NCBI GenBank assembly: GCA_022410635.1
Contig: JAJVDF010000358.1
Location: 248,001 to 312,000, forward strand
Direction: 5' to 3'
From: Tretioscincus oriximinensis
Lineage: Eukaryota > Chordata > Lepidosauria > Squamata > Gymnophthalmidae
DNA: 64,000 bases
Made by a program: the position numbers and the translations under genes. This document shows, piece by piece, positions 1 to 11,130 of the stretch; the stretch's first letter is position 1; every line of letters begins with the position of its first letter. The notes under the pieces were generated by a model. It ran no database searches and was not told the DNA's origin. It saw nothing but the letters and a program-made list of their open reading frames with translations.

Positions 1-1000
1 GAGCTAAATCACTTTTGTCTGTCTAGTTCTTCGGTATCACGGGTTCACAAAGACATTTCATGCCGATTCCTGAAATGATATTCACATATTCCCAAGTGGT
101 TAACAGAAGCTCCATTATCACGTACAGTGGATCATCATGATGATACTATGATCGTAGTTGAAAACCTCGTGTGCCTGCAGCCCAAATGTAGCAAATGATC
201 AAACCTTTTTGCAATAAATTCCAAAGCTTCAGTGTAATGTTGATAAGGAAATGCTTTTTTTATTGTTTTTAAAGACATTCATGACTTGAAACACACATGT
301 GAAATCCTTTGAAGAACTGTAAACTTAATTTGCAGTGTCGGATTAAACCCATCGGAGGCCTCTAGGGTAGTCAAAACTTTGGAGGGTATCAAAGTTTGCA
401 GCAATTTTTTTTTAAATAATCGCTTATGGAAGACGAGCTCTTCAGAGACGAACTGCTATGCGAATGTGATGACTATAGTTAGTTGAAGTTGTTAATTGGT
501 ACACTGTATTAATACAGTATTTCTTCTATAGAGTCTTCAACTTAATTTTGTTTCTTTGAGTTCATTATTTTCCTCCCTTATCTTTTAGAAACAACGTAAG
601 AAAACACGATTGTAATTTTCTTTCAAGAGCAAATCAATGTTATTTTGATCCGTTGTCAGTCTTGGCTCCTATAGGTCCAAGTCTCCTTTGCCTATTTAGT
701 AATCTGGCTTTGCTAATTTGCTTTAGGGCATCTCACATCTTCTTGATAGGTTTGGTCTCTTAGCTCTGGACCACAGTTTACATTTTAGAAAAAACAGAGA
801 CCACCTTCAGTCTTTGGAAACCACTTGCCAACGTGCATTTCTTATTTTTTAAAAGATTGTATTTTGGCTCAAATGGGATTATCTTAAAATGGGATCAATC
901 TAGAAAGACAGGCAAAGTTCTGCTGATGTTCAGTTCAGCAGTGGCATGGTGGACAGCCAAGAACCACAGAGGTGTGTTGCAACATCATAAGTGCCCAATT

Positions 1001-1492
1001 CTAATGCTGCCACCACCCTGACACTGCTGTAACTGCTGCCCCCCTAGGGTGGCTGCACCTCTGGAATCTGCTGCTCCTGAAAAATGCCAGAGATGTACTT
1101 CCAAAATCACTACCTAATTGTCCCTGAAGCCATTGCTCCTCCAAATGGTCATCCCCCCACTCCCATTTTGCATTCTCCAATACAACTGCTCCACTGCTGA
1201 GGTTTCTTTTTTTAGGAGGAGTGGGGAAGGGGTGCCTGCCCACAACACTCAGTGTATATTGATCAAAGATTTTCCCGATGATGAACAGCCTGAGGTTCCT
1301 CTCAGCTTTGGTTCTGAGTATGTCTACAGTTTCATTCTGCACTTCTATCAACGATTTATTGTACATGTTTAAGGACGAGTGGCTGTGCTCAATGGAAGAG
1401 CTAATAGCCTGAAAAGCCATCGTTGTCAGCTTGATCCCTAGTTGCTCCGAATAATTGGCAGTGGCAATCCACCTCTTTGACTGCGTGCACAC
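1001..1492 (-). pseudogene. Unassigned minus-strand reading frame, possible transposon relic
   Basis: This is an open frame of about 160 codons that I do not recognise. Its first 75 residues are helix-compatible and rich in Asn, Glu and hydrophobics (MYNKSLIEVQNETVDILRTK), suggestive of a coiled coil. The rest looks like read-through of low-complexity DNA. There is no signal peptide or catalytic motif. An overlapping frame on the same strand (1401-1604) seems to continue the similarity upstream through a frameshift. That pattern suits a decayed mobile-element protein better than a host gene. Confidence 0.2.
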
Positions 1493-1604
1493 GACATTTC
1501 CTTCCCTGGTTCTTGCCAGGATGTTCCAACGTCTTCATTGTTAAGCCATTCAGGTTAATAGAGGTTTTTCTAAGCTTTACCATGCAATGGAAAAAATGTT
1601 GCAA

Positions 1605-1797
1605 TATTTATTTATTTATTTGTACTTGTATCCCGCCCTATATACGAAGCTCTCAGGGTGGCCAACAGCTTTTGTTGCTTTCTCCACAACAGACACCCTG
1701 TGAGATAGATGGGGCTGAGAGAGTTCTAAAGAACTGTGACTGGCCCAGGGTCACCCAGCTGGCTTTCATGGAGTCCAACACTCTAACCGCTACATGA
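1605..1797 (-). mobile_element. SINE with Sauria-type tRNA head and LINE-like tail
   Basis: Read on the minus strand, it opens with gtagcggttagagtgttgga, followed by CCAGCTGGGTGACC and GGCCAGTCACAGTTCTTT, which are hallmarks of the Sauria SINE tRNA-related and central region. Part of the anticodon/B-box region is missing. The 3' end is not the usual tail. It reads agggcgggatacaa followed by (TAAA)n, as in L2-family LINE ends. The copy looks modular. Confidence 0.8.
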
Positions 1798-2624
1798 AAC
1801 TGTCTCTTCTAGGAATCTTCTATTGCAGATCCTTTCCAGTAGCATGGGGAAATGCTTGACGGAATTCTGTATCCTCCATTGTACAGCTAACTGAAGCCCT
1901 GCTGCATGTTGTGCCATTGCAGGGAGAGGAACAGCACAAGAAGACGCCAGCCANTGAGACTGGCTGGGACATGCGCAGTTATGCTTGCTCCACTGTCTTC
2001 TTGCCAGCCTCGCGCCAGCTCCGAGCAGATTCCAAGGTAAGTTTGATCCCAGTGAAATCTGTAATCCGCTTTTAGATTGCGGATTTCCCTGTGTTTTACT
2101 CGTCGTGTGGAGGGGGCCTATATCTCTGCTAAGAAAACTGCCTGCTGTCAGCCATATAGGAATACAGGAATAGTAATTAATGCTGGATTGTTTTCCCCAT
2201 GTGCCGTTTGCATTCNAGTGCTGCAAAGGTTGGGAGGCTTACTTTAGTAGCAATAATTAAAATGAAGACTGGCCAAAGCTTTCTGTGCTATGAATCACTT
2301 TATACTTATTGCTTCTCTTCCCACCATTACCCAATTGTTTTGTAACACTGCAGAGTCAACCTCAATACTGAACGGTCTTGTATCGTCTCACTGAATTGCC
2401 TTGTATTGTCCTGCTTTTCTAAAATACTGAAACTCTGGAAAGCTGGCACTTTCATGACAGTGGGATCAGCTAAGCTTTTCTTTTGACTGAATGTGTGGTC
2501 CTCTTCTGGGGTTGGCTGGCAACACAACCCATTCACTGGAATTACAGGATTTAACCCTCTGCCAAGAATGCATGACAGGAAGAGGAGAAGGAAAGAACCA
2601 ATCAGAGGTAGAGACAGGTAGGAC

Positions 2625-2778
2625 ATATGTCACTGTCAATGTTTCTTTATTAAGATGTAAATATGAGGCTAAGGCAGAAGAGGATGCCAGTATCAAAGGC
2701 ATCCGTTCAAGAGGCAGGGACCTCTAGCCGCGTCTCTGGTTCAGACCACCAAAAAGGAATTCTTCAATTCAGTCCAAC
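2625..2778 (-). other. EIF2B3: EIF2B3 3' untranslated region (predicted)
   Basis: This is the sequence between the TGA stop and the expected cleavage point about 20 bases past the AATAAA at 2651-2646. At roughly 150 bases it is short. No repeat was recognised in it. Transcripts could also run further, since I cannot see the actual cleavage site. Confidence 0.6.
2646..2651 (-). terminator. Canonical poly(A) signal AATAAA for EIF2B3
   Basis: The plus strand reads TTTATT, so the minus strand carries AATAAA about 130 bases after the EIF2B3 stop codon. It is the first such hexamer downstream of the stop. The next bases (gaaacattgacagtgacatatgt) are followed by a TG-containing stretch, as expected for a cleavage region. 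Confidence 0.7.
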
Positions 2779-2831
2779 TCAAATTTCCATCAATTGTTCA
2801 GTACCCATAATAACCTCATTGACGTGTTTAG
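2779..2831 (-). CDS. EIF2B3: EIF2B3 terminal coding segment with stop codon
   Basis: Two bases complete Ser, followed by KHVNEVIMGTEQLMEI and a TGA stop. This matches the conserved C-terminal tail of vertebrate eIF2B gamma, which ends in (D/E)QLMEI. The acceptor is an unusually clean pyrimidine tract (ctctctctctccttcacag) at 2832-2850 on the minus strand. The segment is far too short to stand out as an open frame. It was found because the previous exon leaves a phase-1 overhang and needs this ending. Confidence 0.93.
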
Positions 2832-3176
2832 CTGTGAAGGAGAGAGAGAGAAAGATTTGCACCACTGGGAGGGGAAAGATCTTATATGCCTTGAGTTAAC
2901 AAACCAAAGAAACCAAATGGGTTCCAGTTATTCCAAGAACAAACATCCAATGACAAGTATGTATAATTGCATAAAAGAACGTAAAAGTAATTGTTTAAAA
3001 GAGACAAGATGGGAAAATACTCCATGAATGGTATAGAACACCAGCGCAATTGTCATACAGGATTCCGAATGTTCCAAGTACAAATTGCCGTGGCTGTTAA
3101 GAAAGGGGTACCTTTATACACATGGCATGGGAATGGGGAAAAGTGAAGGAATATTGGGGGGAAATCAAAGTAGACA

Positions 3177-3266
3177 CGCGCAATCGGTGGGCCTCTGTGT
3201 GATAAAGGATGCTGGACTAGATGGGCTCTGACCTGATTCAGCAGGGCTTCTCTTATGTTCTTAAAT
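3177..3266 (+). mobile_element. CR1 LINE 3' end
   Basis: It has the terminal CR1 motif series seen in squamates: caatcggtgggcctctgtgt, gctggactagatgggctctg, acctgattcagcagggcttc and tcttatgttctta. Only the last 90 bases remain. Confidence 0.85.
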
Positions 3267-3599
3267 AAATGGTATATTTTATCTGACAGGTGGATAAGGC
3301 TGTCAAATAAAAAGGTATATTGCATGGAGATTTAGAGAATATTATGCATGAAGATGTAAGAGATCTTATAGATAAGACAACCATTTGTGCTCGGACTGTT
3401 TGAGTGAGTGGAAAGACAGTTCTATATGGACAATTCAGAAAATGTATTATTATATAATTAATGTGACTACAATTGAAATATCTAATTGTGGATTTAATGA
3501 TCAGGAAAATATTTAAAAAAACAAGAGATTGCAAACAAAGATGGTTGACAGTTAAAATTAAGTAAGGGCAAAATTAAGGAATTAAGTAAAGAAATTAAG

Positions 3600-3970
3600 G
3601 GGCCATCGCCATCTCCCTGCCGAAACTTACCAATCTGGCCCCAGTGGTGGGCCTGGGGGAAAGGCAGGGATGTGGTGGGCAGCAGTGTAGCTGCTCAATT
3701 ACAGTGACTGATGTGGAGTTGACCGTTGTGGCAGGCGACCCGCCCCCCCCACCTACTGAGGTACAGAGACTCCGAAGTGGATCTAGTGTGGGGCTGTGGT
3801 CAGTACAGGTCTGCACGGTTGTGGTACTCGTCCTTGCAGCTGCTGCCATCTCCCTGCTGTGCTGGGGCTTCTGCTACTGCTGCCTGCCTGCCTGGCCTTG
3901 GGAGGACGGGAGCTGGGCAAAACTGTGATGTTGGCAACAGCATGTGCTGGAAACACCTGGGGAAGGTTCC
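3600..3970. other. GC-rich block, unassigned
   Basis: The composition changes sharply at about 3600 and returns to AT-rich near 4010. It contains a C8 run (3743-3750), CTG/CTGC-rich words and two direct copies of gccatctccctgc (3604, 3846). Open frames occur on both strands but show no family signature. It could be a non-autonomous transposon interior. Confidence 0.3.
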
Positions 3971-4189
3971 AAGGTCTGTGATTGGTCACTGCCTCTCATA
4001 ACTTTGCTCCCGGAGATTCATCTTTTATTAATAATATGTAAGTATATGTGTGTGTTTAAATGTGAGGGAGATGAGAGGATTAAGGGGTAAAAATATTTGA
4101 AACACTGGAAATGGATGGAAATATTTTATTGTATTATTGTGCAAAGATAAAGTATTTTAAACACACACAAAAATAGACAAGTGTTCTGT

Positions 4190-4475
4190 TTTGCAGTCGC
4201 TAAGGAGATGGTCTCTCATCTGAAATGGGGTTTTGAGGCCTTGTGTTGCACGTGGGGAGGGGTGAGCACCTTCTACCTGCCTATAGCTCTAACCAACCCA
4301 GCTATTTGAAAGCAAGAATTGCAAGAAATTGCAACTGACTGCAACTAGATAAATGGGAATCATCACAATCTGGTGGGGAAGATAGAATGTAAGCCTTCGG
4401 GCAAAAAATAACTTTGTAAATTGTTTTGAATCCCTTGGGGAGAGAAAAGCAGGGTATAAAAACCCAGTTCTAAAT
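4190..4475 (+). mobile_element. tRNA-derived SINE, BovB-like 3' tail (family S2)
   Basis: The body has gtgagcaccttctacctgcc, caacccagctatttgaaagc and actagataaatggg. The 3' end has aatgtaagccttcgggcaaa, cccttggggagagaaaagca and gggtataaaa. The same body and tail recur at five other places in the window. The ending resembles the BovB-derived tail of Sauria SINEs. The 5' tRNA part is badly decayed here. Confidence 0.75.
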
Positions 4476-4589
4476 CAGGAGCATAGCTACTGATAGGGCA
4501 ACCAGAGCCCTGCCCCAGGGCCCTGAAGGTTTGGCTATTAGAGGGCCCCCCCAATGAGCCTGGGCCCTTCCTTCTGCCCTGTTTCCTTA

Positions 4590-4942
4590 CATTATCTTTA
4601 AGCTTTTCCGTTCCCATATGAGCCTGCTTGTGTTTTAAGATCTGCAGGGGAGGCCTTCCTGACTGTACCACTACCCTCAGTGGCAGTGAGGGTTGGAACC
4701 CGGGATAGGGCCTTCTCTGTGGCAGCCCCGAGGCTATGGAATAGTCTCCCCATCGAAGTGCGTCAGTCACCATCTCTGTGCACTTTTAGAAAACGTTTGA
4801 AGACGCACCTCTTTGGCCTGGCTGTCTCTCCCCTATTTTTAGATGTGGCTGTTTATAGTGTGTTAATTATGATTTTATTGTTAACTGCCCTGAGACCTTT
4901 GGGTATAGGACAGTATAAAAATGCAAATAAATAAATAAATGT
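4590..4942 (+). mobile_element. L2 LINE: reverse transcriptase C-terminus and 3' UTR
   Basis: It encodes RDRAFSVAAPRLWNSLPIEV and FRKRLKTHLFGLA, the typical C-terminal block of L2-clade reverse transcriptase. A 3' UTR with ttgttaactgccctgagacc and ggacagtataaaaatgcaa and an (AAAT)n tail follows. It is 5'-truncated, like most LINE copies here. Confidence 0.85.
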
Positions 4943-5844
4943 GGCTGGATCTCCGGCACTAACTACGCAGCTGCATGCCAACAAGCAGTAACCAGTGATA
5001 ATCGGAACTGCTTCTTGGTGTGCGGCGCAGTAATTGCATCAGAGACCCGGCCACGTGGCACTGAAGAGCTTTAAAACAAGGTAAGGGAACGTGGTGGGAG
5101 GGGGGGTCTTCGGTTATCTGCCCTCCCCCCTCCCCCCGTGCTTCGCTTCACTAGTGCTATAAATGCTACAAAATCAGAAAGGCAAAATGATAGCAGTTGT
5201 AGCTAGGAATGGGCCTGCTCAGCCTCAGCCTGAAATGCCACAAGCTTGAGGAAGGTGTGAGTATCTATCAGAGAACAACCCCACNCAGGTAAAGGAGTGG
5301 ATGGTTCTATGTGGAAGCAGATAAAAAAAATCGGTAGACGAGAATGAGCTCTTTATTGCTACAGAGGGATTTTTCGATAAGGGTTTGAGAGGCAGCTCTT
5401 TTCAGCTGGCTTATCCTGTTCTCAAACCCAGAGAGGCTTTTGCAAACGTCTTACTAGGCTGCCTTTTATTTGCCATTGGCAGAGTGACAAATGCATTCAA
5501 GCCATAAAGAAAGGAGAGGGATTAAGGAAGGTGGTTTGTCAAAAGGGTTCCAGAATTTGGACTCTGCTTGGCACTATTGTTTCAGACGGAGAGCATCTGT
5601 GCCAAGCAGGACCAGAGCAGCATTAAAATGTCTGATTAATGCCTGGCGATGTGAGGGAGCAGAGCCTGCCCTGATTGTTCTGGGTGCACCAACCTGAATT
5701 GTTGGGGGAATGAATCCATTGTTAAAAAGGAATGTCTGCTGGGTACAGAAACAGAATACTTGTAAAAAAATACAGATTTGGCACGTCTTGCAAAAAGCAT
5801 GGGCTCTGAAACACTGACATTTTTGTAAACTTGGGGACAGAACT

Positions 5845-6325
5845 TAAGAACATAAGAGGAGCCCTGCTGCATGGGGCCAGAGCCCATCTACTCCNGCCTC
5901 CTGTCTCACACAGTGGTCCACCAATTGTACCTGAGCAGTCTTGAGCACAAGAAGACAAAACCTCCCCTGTTCTCAACTTCAGGAATCCTGCCTGTGGCTC
6001 CATCTTGGAGACAGCATCAAGAGAGCCATCCTAGGAGCTATTTATATATAGCCTTGGCTTATCTAATCCTCTCTTAAAGCTATCCTGCCTGCTAGCTACC
6101 ACCACCTCTTCTGGAAGTAAAGTCCACAAGGACCCTCTAGGTGAAAAAAATCCTTTCCCTTGTCTGTCCTTACTCTTCTGCCCATCGGTTTCAAGGGAGG
6201 CCCCCTGATCCTGGTGTTGTGTGANAGAGAAAATATTTTTTCTCTATTCACTTTATCCATCCCATGCATGATTTTACACACTTCAATCCGATCACCTCTT
6301 CAACACTATCTTTTAAGGCTGCACA
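5845..6325 (-). mobile_element. CR1 LINE, 3' UTR and end of ORF2 region
   Basis: On the minus strand it runs from KIMHGMDKVNREKIF-like coding remnants, through tttacttccagaagaggtgg and gatgctgtctccaagatgga, to the standard CR1 terminus ending in cttatgttctt. At about 480 bases it is the longest CR1 3' copy here. One ambiguous base is in the coding remnant (6225) and another near the 3' end (5895). Confidence 0.85.
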
Positions 6326-6489
6326 CCGGGTCCATTCCAGCAAGGACAAGAGGCATTTAATAACAAAGTGCTTCCCCCCATCTCTCTACCAGTCGACATC
6401 TGTTTGCTGGCAGTATCTTTCCTAGAGATCTCGGCCTTCAGGGGAATATAAAAGCATCTCCTTGTTGTTTGCCCAATTAGCTCTAGACA

Positions 6490-6545
6490 GATTGCTTCTG
6501 GTGGCAGCAAAGCAGGAGGTGGAGGAGGAGGAAGAAGAGAAAGGA
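6490..6545 (+). repeat. GGA/GAA microsatellite
   Basis: A short run of caggaggtggaggaggagga followed by agaagagaaagg. It is imperfect and has no associated element. Confidence 0.7.
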
Positions 6546-6833
6546 TATGTGGGAAAAGAAGACAAAGGAATTAGGGCCAAAACCAGGACCACCACGAAGT
6601 TCCAGGCCTCAGGGGCTCCAGAAAACGTTCAGTTTACTCACTCAATTACAATCTCTGTTTTATAAACCCTTAAAACAAAATAGAAAACAGTCCCTGGCAC
6701 AGAATTACTGCTGCATTATACACCCGCGATGAAAGACTTAACTGTGTATGAGCTCTGCTTAAAAGCTAGAGATAGTTCTAATAACTAAAACAAGAGCGAT
6801 AGAAGGAATTGAAAAGAGAGGAACGTGCCTGGG

Positions 6834-6862
6834 GTGTGTGTGTGTGTGGGGGGAGAGGGCGA
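6834..6862 (+). repeat. Short (GT)n with G run
   Basis: The sequence ggggtgtgtgtgtgtgtggg forms a dinucleotide run of about eight units, followed by GGGGAGAGGG. Confidence 0.8.
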
Positions 6863-7814
6863 GATTGTAGAAATGCAAATGAGTGAATTCACACACAAAG
6901 TGTCTGCTCAGAAAGAATTCCCTTCCCTGTTGATCCAATGGATACTTGGGGGAACAGAAACAATATAGCATGAAGGACATAAGCATCGACTTCAGTGTAA
7001 ATTCAGGAAGCGCAGAAGGTTTGGAAATTGCATAGGAAGGGAAAGGACAAAGGAGAGGTAAACGATTCTTGCAAATGCCTGTTTGGGTTTTTTTATTTAA
7101 ACAGTTTGGAAGCGACCACCACCACTGAGTTACAGCTGTTCCTTGCACAGTTTCAGAAATTAACAAATAGCTGGCAGATGTAGCCACTAACATCNTGCAT
7201 CTGAGCCGAATGACCTTTGGAATCTTCCCTAATGTGATAGGTTGGAAAAGCTCTACAGTGAAAGTGGCATTATAATTGTATTCACCAATCCAGTTACCTG
7301 CTAGGTTGCTACCCAAATCCCTTCCTTAAAAAACCCAAACCTCTCATTCTGGAAGGGCTACGTGAATGTTGGAAACAATTATTTATTTATTGGGTGTGTT
7401 GCTTTTATTATCACAGTATGCTTCAACTATGTATAAAAATCCATTAATCTATAATAATTGCTGTAAAGGTATGGATGAAAGAAAGAAGAAAGAATTTAAT
7501 TTACAAATTAATCAAATGTGTACACTGCCAGTACGAGCAATACCTTTCCTTTTTAATTTATTTTTAGATGGTATTTTCTCCATTTCAGAAACTATTAGCA
7601 AATGAAAAATATGCTCAGAGTTTTTGTTTTGGATTCAGCATGAGTTTAAACCACAGTTTTCAGGGTAAAAAAGCCCACAAAATGCTAAAGCTTGTTCCCC
7701 AACTTGTTTAATTCTTGTCAATTTGGATGAAAATTTTTACGGTTTGTGGCACTACCCAAACTAAAAAAAATAAAAATAAATTGTGACTTGATGCAGGTTC
7801 TCTTTACTCGCTTC

Positions 7815-7886
7815 TATTTATACACCAAAGATATAAATGGGAAATAGGATGGAAGTCTGGATGCTGCCTCCAGGATGGAGCAATAC
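7815..7886 (+). mobile_element. Short CR1 fragment
   Basis: The segment tacaccaaagatataaatgg ... ggatgctgcctccaggatgg matches the internal 3' UTR of the CR1 copy starting at 7978. A small L2 piece follows directly, so this CR1 copy was broken or duplicated. Confidence 0.65.
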
Positions 7887-7896
7887 CGTGATGATG

Positions 7897-7975
7897 ATTG
7901 ACACACCCCAAGGAAGACATTATTCCATAGTTTGGGGGCCATCACCGAGAGAGCCCAGTATTCCTTTCATCTTTG
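7897..7975 (-). mobile_element. Small L2 LINE fragment
   Basis: Minus-strand sequence around gcccccaaactatggaataa corresponds to the APRLWNxLP-coding end of L2 reverse transcriptase, also seen at 4680-4830 and 42900-42960. It lies between two CR1 pieces. Confidence 0.6.
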
Positions 7976-7977
7976 AA

Positions 7978-8345
7978 ATAAAGAAAACCCTAAGCAGTAG
8001 GAATAGGGATGTCTTTTTCCACCCAGAAAATCATCGGCTTGTGAAATTTACTTCCAGAAGAGGTGGGTGGTAGGTAGCTATGAGCCTGGGGAGCTTTAAG
8101 GCAGGGTTAGGCAGGTTTATGGACACCAAAGGTATAAATAGCTACTAGGATGGATCTTTTGATGCTGCCTCCGGGATGGAGCAACAGGCAAGATTCCTGA
8201 AATACCATCTGCAGGGAGTCGAGAACAGGTGAAGGTTTTGCCACCTTCTTCATAAGATTGCCCAGGTGCAATTGATGGGACACTCTGTGAGACAGAAGGC
8301 TGGACTAGGTGGGCTCTGGCCGCATTCTTATGTCCTTATGATGTC
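7978..8345 (+). mobile_element. CR1 LINE 3' end
   Basis: It starts with a ttttccacccagaaaatcat and acttccagaagaggtgg coding end. The UTR (gatgctgcctccgggatgga, gcccaggtgcaattgatggg) and terminus (ggctggactaggtgggctct ... cttatgtccttatg) follow. No tandem 8-mer tail is evident. Confidence 0.85.
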
Positions 8346-8570
8346 AAGTCCCTGACTTAAATGGCCATCCATGAGTATTGGGTCTGATGACTCACGTAAC
8401 AAACTTAGTCCTAAAAAATAGAGGACTGCTTATTACACTTACAGTATCTCTGCATACATCTCACCCTGGATGCCCCCCCAGCCTTTATCAGCACTAGGAG
8501 TGGGCAAGAGCACAAGCCAGAAATTGACATCATTAAACTTACCTGATTTCTAAGTAAAACCTTTTTTTTA

Positions 8571-8661
8571 AGTCCAGCAAAGGAGCCAGCAGCACTTTGA
8601 GACTAACTTGAGAAACGTGGGTGGCATAAGCTTTTGTAGACATGTCTACTTCTTCAGATTT
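8571..8661 (-). mobile_element. Solo Penelope-type terminal repeat
   Basis: The plus strand reads agtccagcaaaggagccagc, agcactttgagactaacttg, gtgggtggcataagc, then tgtagacatgtctacttctt and cagat. This is the reverse complement of the terminal repeat flanking the Penelope-like element at 55.6-57.0 kb. It carries a hammerhead-like core on the minus strand (8660-8623). Confidence 0.75.
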
Positions 8662-9485
8662 CTTTTAAAGTAGCAGCAAAACGTCTATCAGTTATGATAA
8701 AACCGACACCCCAGTTTTCTTCGTTAATCATGTAAACCATTTCTAATGTTTTACTTGTTTTAAAGTTTTATAACCAAATTTTATACTGCATTTTTGACTG
8801 TAAATAAATTTGCTCGATAAAGAACACTTTTTGGGCTCTGGTTTTCATTTATAAAGTTCTACATTTCAACAGCTGAAGTCCAAAGCTGAGCAAACTGCAC
8901 TTGGCCAGAGAAGGGCATGACATTCTTGGAAAAGCAGAATTTAGAACATTGGGTTTTTATTGTTTTAAAACATTAGCTACACTAAATAGCCAGAGATAAG
9001 GTACTTTAAACATCTGCAAGAAATAATAGTGATCCAAAGCCTGCAACGGTTCCTGTTTGTGCCTATAAGAACTAAAAGCATTAGTGTCCAAATTAAATGA
9101 CAAAATACAATGTAAACATTTCTGAAACTAGGATCACACAGTGTATATAAATCCAGCCAGCCTTTCCATTATGGGTAATTAAGACCTAAAAATCACACAG
9201 CTGGGGGGCCTGGGGACAGCCAACCACTTCCACCACTAATGAACCCCTTAATGGAATGCCTTCGTCACAGCTACACATCTAAAGCAAAAGTAGCTGCCAA
9301 ATTTTTCTTAGATATTCATTTTAAAACCTTGAGTTGGCAGCAGGATACTTTAGACATCTCGTCCACTGTCAAGCTTCAGATGGGTCAGATGCCGAGACAG
9401 AGTTGCAGTTAAGAATTCCTGCTGCAGTTCATGTTTAAAATGATACTGGTGCATAAGACATTTGTGTCCTAAGTTCTAGCAGCAA

Positions 9486-9895
9486 CACTGNATGGACACC
9501 ATTGGCCAAGTGCACCAAGGGAGTTCCGTCAAGGTTTTCGTACCTGTCCTCCTGTGCCATTCAAATTTCACGCTGACCACTGGCCATCATGCACACAGCT
9601 TGGCACTGTGGAGGCAGCCATCATCAGGGAGGTTCTAGAGGGCAGAGCCAGCTGCCCTTCTTCTGCACACTTCCCGGGTCAGCTGATTCCGAAGTAAGCA
9701 AAGCTGTACCTGGCATGAGTGCGGAAGTAGGGCCCTCTCTGCATGAGAGGCCAGCGCATGAGAGGCCTGTGAGCATGAGAGGCCAGAACACGGCACAAAC
9801 TTTGAATGGCGCTGGGGAACAGGTATGAAAACTTTAACGGAACTCCCTAAGGCTCCTCAGTGCACTTGGAGAATGGCATCCATGCACCGGCACTG
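9486..9895. mobile_element. Non-autonomous element with ~75-base inverted ends
   Basis: The left end (cattggccaagtgcacc, gggagttccgtcaaggtttt, cgtacctg, gccattcaaa) is mirrored at the right end (tttgaatggcgctggggaac, aggtatgaaaac, ggaactccctaaggctc, cttggagaatggcatcc). The termini read cactg on both strands or nearly so, which suits a hAT-type element. No coding capacity is seen. The centre carries a short triple repeat (gcatgagaggcc, 9740-9785). Confidence 0.7.
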
Positions 9896-10966
9896 AGCTC
9901 TGGGCCTTGAAAATCCTGACAGCAATATTTTCAGAGACTCAGGATTTCTTGGTTTAGCTCAGCGAATTGCAAGTCTTTAATGTTTGTGACTCTTTTGACT
10001 GATCTATCTCGATCCATACGTTATTGCAAATAATACCTGTTTTATCTGACGTGGAACAATTATGTTTCAAATGGGTATGATTTGAACATTCCACTTCCCT
10101 AACGAAGAGTTGTCCAAGGACACATTTGAGAATCAACCTTATTTTGCACTTTCTGCAATTTACCTTCGCCTCCAACTCAGGGAAGTGTCACCCAATGATT
10201 GGCCACTCAGCACACACACAAAAAGTCCCTCTTGGCTTGCGTAATTTCCCATGCAATCCAACTAAAAGAGATCCCTCCAGAGTTAGGAAATCTTGAATGT
10301 TGAAGAGGCATCTTCTCTGAAGCTTCAAGATGAGGCAAGATGAATGCAGAAAAAACAATTGTTCATTATAGACTCAAATTTGCCCAGAAATCACCCCGTT
10401 GATTGCACTCTTAGGGTGCTTCACACTATGTTTTTTTCACACTTTTCAGTACCAGGAAGGTATAAATGCCACACAGTTTGCTAGCCCTCATGCTATCCTA
10501 GAACTAGAATAGTGGGAAAACCAGGAATACCCTGCTTTACAAAAAACACAGGGAGAAGCAGCTATTATAGCATTGTGCCCTGATGTATGGGGGCATACTT
10601 TGCCACACCATCTTGGCTGGCACAGTGTTCATGCATGGCTGCCCAAAACAGTGACCAAGCATACATGAATAGTACAGATCCAGACGATTGTTAGCAGCGC
10701 TATGAAACCATGTGTCTGGATGCACCGTAACATTTCTTGAATAAACTTAAAGGTTTCTTCCAATGTAAGAATAGAGTTTATCAAGTTAAATATGATTGCT
10801 TCTACTGATCTCTTTAAATATGACCTTGAACAATCTTATTTCAAGAAGTCACCTTTTGTTATCCTCCAAGAGGTTCACCAGTTTTCTAAGGTTTGATCTA
10901 CTTGGGGAAGGATAACATTCCCGAAATGCTAGCAGGAGGCTCTCATAGCACCGTAGAGAATAATAA

Positions 10967-11130
10967 GAAGAACATAAGTGGAGCCCTCCTGAATGGGGCC
11001 AGAGCCCATCTAGCCCAGCATTCTTTCTCACACAGTGTCCCGCTAGCTGCACCTAGGCTGTCTGAAACAGAAGAAGGCAAAAATTTCTCCTGTTCTCAAC
11101 TCCCTGCAAATGGTACTTCAAGAATCCACC
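10967..11130 (-). mobile_element. CR1 LINE 3' end
   Basis: The plus strand begins agaacataagtggagccctc and continues gggccagagcccatctagcc and ctcacacagtgtcccgctag, the reverse complement of the CR1 terminus. It is only about 230 bases from the EIF2B3 penultimate exon. Confidence 0.85.

Larger units (their letters stand above)
1..2624. other. Downstream intergenic sequence
   Basis: No host exon is recognised here. The stretch is AT-rich up to about 950. From 950 to 2130 it is more GC-rich and holds an unassigned minus-strand open frame (1001-1492) and a SINE (1605-1797). A short inverted motif (aatccgc...gcggatt) sits near 2069-2091. In mammals PTCH2 lies on this side of EIF2B3, but nothing resembling it is visible here. 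Confidence 0.5.

Noticed and set aside
3595..4001. Cysteine/leucine-rich frame with a membrane-like segment (3644-3928)
   Set aside because: Frames are open on both strands of a GC-rich block. There is no splice context or recognisable family, so it is listed only as an unassigned block.
5871..6360. Short open frames that could be small genes
   Set aside because: They are translations of a CR1 3' end in the wrong frames or strand.
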